Assembly (NCBI GenBank): GCA_946480685.1
Contig: CAMLLI010000273.1
Span: 1 to 6,417, forward strand
DNA length: 6,417 nt
Direction of reading: 5' to 3'
From: an uncultured Flammeovirgaceae bacterium
GTDB lineage: Bacteria; Bacteroidota; Bacteroidia; Cytophagales; Cyclobacteriaceae
The position numbers were made by a program, and so were the translations under genes. The notes below the pieces were generated by a model, which saw only the letters and a program-made list of their open reading frames with translations, did no database searches and was not told where the DNA came from. Of the stretch, positions 5,231-6,417 are shown one piece after another. How positions within the stretch are numbered: position 1 is the first letter of the stretch; each line of letters begins with the position of its first letter.

Positions 5231-5827
5231 TTACGAAGAGCGAAGCTGGCGCCTGCGGTACAGGTCTTGCAACCATTGATGAAAGGTATAGCTTATCATG
5301 CCGGCAGCAATGCCTACAAACGCTCCTACAATCACATCGCCGGGGTAATGCACGCCTAAATATATACGTGTGTACGTTACCAGTATAGCCCAGAGAAATA
5401 TCACTCCGATATGCTTTCTTGTTTTACGAAGCAGCAGGAAGAATAGCGTAGCGACTCCGAATGTATTGGCTGCATGACTGGAGGCAAATCCAAAACGGCC
5501 ACCTTTATAGAGTTCGCCACTGGCTTTGCGGGCAAGGTGTACCAGTCCGTCCAACGTAGGCTCATGCGAAGGACGCAGTCTTTCAAAGTATGGTTTCATT
5601 AAACCACTGGTGGTCTGGTCTGCTATCACAATAGTAAGCACAATGGCGATGATGGCAATCCATACTTCCTTCTTATACTGCCGGATGAGCATATATAGCA
5701 GCACGGCATAGAGCGGTATCCAGGCAATGGTCTGGGTAAGGAAGAGCATAACCTGGTCGAGCCATGGTGTATGAAATCCGTTCAGGTAAAGGAATAACTT
5801 CTTATCAAGCTCAATTAACTTTTCCAT
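5231..5827 (-). CDS. PAP2-family membrane phosphatase
   Basis: This is a 198-residue integral membrane acid phosphatase of the PAP2 (type 2 phosphatidic acid phosphatase) family. All three catalytic motifs are visible: KPYFERLRP (K78, R85, P86; the KxxxxxxRP motif), FASSHAAN (S116-S117-H118; a variant of PSGH with Ser in place of Gly) and TRIYLGVHYPGDV (R154, nucleophile H160, D164). Hydrophobic segments near residues 26-48, 54-75, 119-134, 138-152 and 161-181 give a five- to six-helix protein with its active site on the outer face of the membrane. Likely substrates are undecaprenyl pyrophosphate, phosphatidylglycerophosphate or lipid A phosphates; the sequence does not discriminate. The start at 5827 lies inside the 3' end of the kinase gene (17-base overlap). 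Its stop directly abuts the ribE stop on the other strand. Confidence 0.93.
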   Translation of the reverse strand: MEKLIELDKKLFLYLNGFHTPWLDQVMLFLTQTIAWIPLYAVLLYMLIRQYKKEVWIAIIAIVLTIVIADQTTSGLMKPYFERLRPSHEPTLDGLVHLARKASGELYKGGRFGFASSHAANTFGVATLFFLLLRKTRKHIGVIFLWAILVTYTRIYLGVHYPGDVIVGAFVGIAAGMISYTFHQWLQDLYRRRQLRSS

Positions 5828-6417
5828 CCATTCTAATTTTCAAAGCTATCTTCTCATTCTCCGATTCAATCCACTCTACAGCTTCTTTCATCGATGTAAA
5901 GTAACGTTGTGTTATACCAAAGGGCGCAGTGGCCTCCTGTATACTTTCAATATAGTTGTTAATGTGGCCATCGGCATTGGGATGTACCGTAGCGATGCGT
6001 GTTAATCCGTTGCGCGCAGATTCAGGAATAATCTCGCGGAACATCCATCGCTGGTCTTCCTTGTCAATGTGCCCGTGACGCGAAAGGTCGGCAATAAAAT
6101 TGGGAGTGTTATATACTTTTACAAAATCTAATGTCTTGGCAAAAGCCTGGCGGTATTGCTCGCTTGTAACGGACTCCTGCCAGATTATACCGGTAGCGTT
6201 AAGCTGTGCATCATAGAAGATCTCGGCATATCGTTCTTTCAGCAATACCTGGCGCTGTATATCTTCCGGCTTCTTCAGGTATACTGTAAATTTGGTATAG
6301 CGGTTTATTTCACTCTCCACGGCAATGTGCCCTCCCAGAGCTTCCACCTGTAACTTAACCAGGTATAGTCCCAGGCCTTTTCCTTCGGTGTGAAAATGGA
6401 AACGCTTGTATAGCTTG
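5811..6417 (-). CDS. Sensor histidine kinase C-terminus fused to a STAS/SpoIIAA-like domain (5' end outside window)
   Basis: This is the C-terminal 201 residues of a histidine kinase, read from 6416 down to the TGA at 5811. The frame is open to the window edge, so the true start is not visible; the GTG at 6347 is an internal Val. The first 47 residues are the end of the HATPase domain: LYKRFHFHTEGKGLGLYLVK contains the F-like and G2 (GKGLGL) boxes, followed by ALGGHIAVESEINRYTKFTVYL. After a short linker comes a domain of about 135 residues beginning near KERYAEIFYDAQLNATGIIW and ending near KEAVEWIESENEK. Its pattern (YxEIxYD, a helical middle, a central RHGHIDKEDQRWM segment and a final EAxxWI helix) resembles the SpoIIAA/SEC14-like STAS domains common as stand-alone proteins in Bacteroidota. 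The kinase fragment is secure; the fused domain is a pattern-based call. It is followed by the PAP2 gene with a 17-base overlap. Confidence 0.82.
   Translation of the reverse strand, partial: KLYKRFHFHTEGKGLGLYLVKLQVEALGGHIAVESEINRYTKFTVYLKKPEDIQRQVLLKERYAEIFYDAQLNATGIIWQESVTSEQYRQAFAKTLDFVKVYNTPNFIADLSRHGHIDKEDQRWMFREIIPESARNGLTRIATVHPNADGHINNYIESIQEATAPFGITQRYFTSMKEAVEWIESENEKIALKIRMDGKVN
5841..5848 (-). promoter_or_regulatory. Candidate internal promoter for the PAP2 gene
   Basis: On the minus strand, TAGCTTTG (5848-5841) matches TAnnTTTG exactly, with TTG (5869-5867) 18 bases upstream as a slightly short-spaced -33 element. The -7 element ends 13 bases before the PAP2 ATG at 5827. It lies within the last codons of the kinase gene, so PAP2 could be transcribed independently. 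One perfect match per gene-sized stretch can arise by chance. Confidence 0.35.

Overview
The window looks like a chromosomal stretch from a member of the Bacteroidota, probably a Cytophagales- or Chitinophagales-like bacterium. This is inferred from three things. Several proteins have a Bacteroidota flavour: the DUF72 subfamily, the winged-helix regulator with its membrane partner, and a sensor kinase with an EGKGLGLYLVK-type G2 box. Purine-rich ribosome binding sites are mostly absent. Sequences matching the Bacteroidota -7 promoter element TAnnTTTG lie just ahead of some genes. Base composition is moderate, and the tetramer TATA is strikingly common (about 93 by hand count). I see no rRNA, tRNA, CRISPR array, insertion sequence or phage gene.

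Layout, left to right. (1) 1-425, plus: the C-terminal part of an M48-family metalloprotease whose HExxH helix lies outside the window. (2) 426-731: a gap with two tandem hairpins and a candidate promoter. (3) 732-1517, plus: an exported beta-class carbonic anhydrase. (4) 1518-1842: a gap with a perfect -7-like element and several self-complementary segments, possibly a small RNA, plus a weak 48-codon frame. (5) 4498 down to 1843, minus: five same-strand genes. In reading order they are a six-helix membrane protein, a winged-helix regulator overlapping it by one base, a secreted DUF1579-like protein 10 bases on, a 65-residue two-helix membrane protein, and a DUF72 protein. (6) 4499-4639: a divergent control region with two inverted repeats and a -7 element only four bases before the next start codon. 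(7) 4640-5230, plus: riboflavin synthase (ribE). (8) 6416 down to 5231, minus: the C-terminal end of a histidine kinase fused to a STAS/SpoIIAA-like domain, overlapping by 17 bases a PAP2-family lipid phosphatase that ends directly against ribE.

How the genes may work together. The membrane protein, regulator and DUF1579-like gene are tightly packed and almost certainly one transcription unit. They look like a small regulator and membrane-partner system with an exported effector of unknown role. Riboflavin synthase and carbonic anhydrase are self-contained metabolic genes. The kinase and PAP2 genes are translationally coupled, though PAP2 also has a candidate promoter inside the kinase gene. 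Nothing here is clearly a defence or mobile system. The least explained parts are the 1518-1842 gap, the 4499-4639 control region, the regulator/membrane-protein operon and the kinase-STAS fusion.
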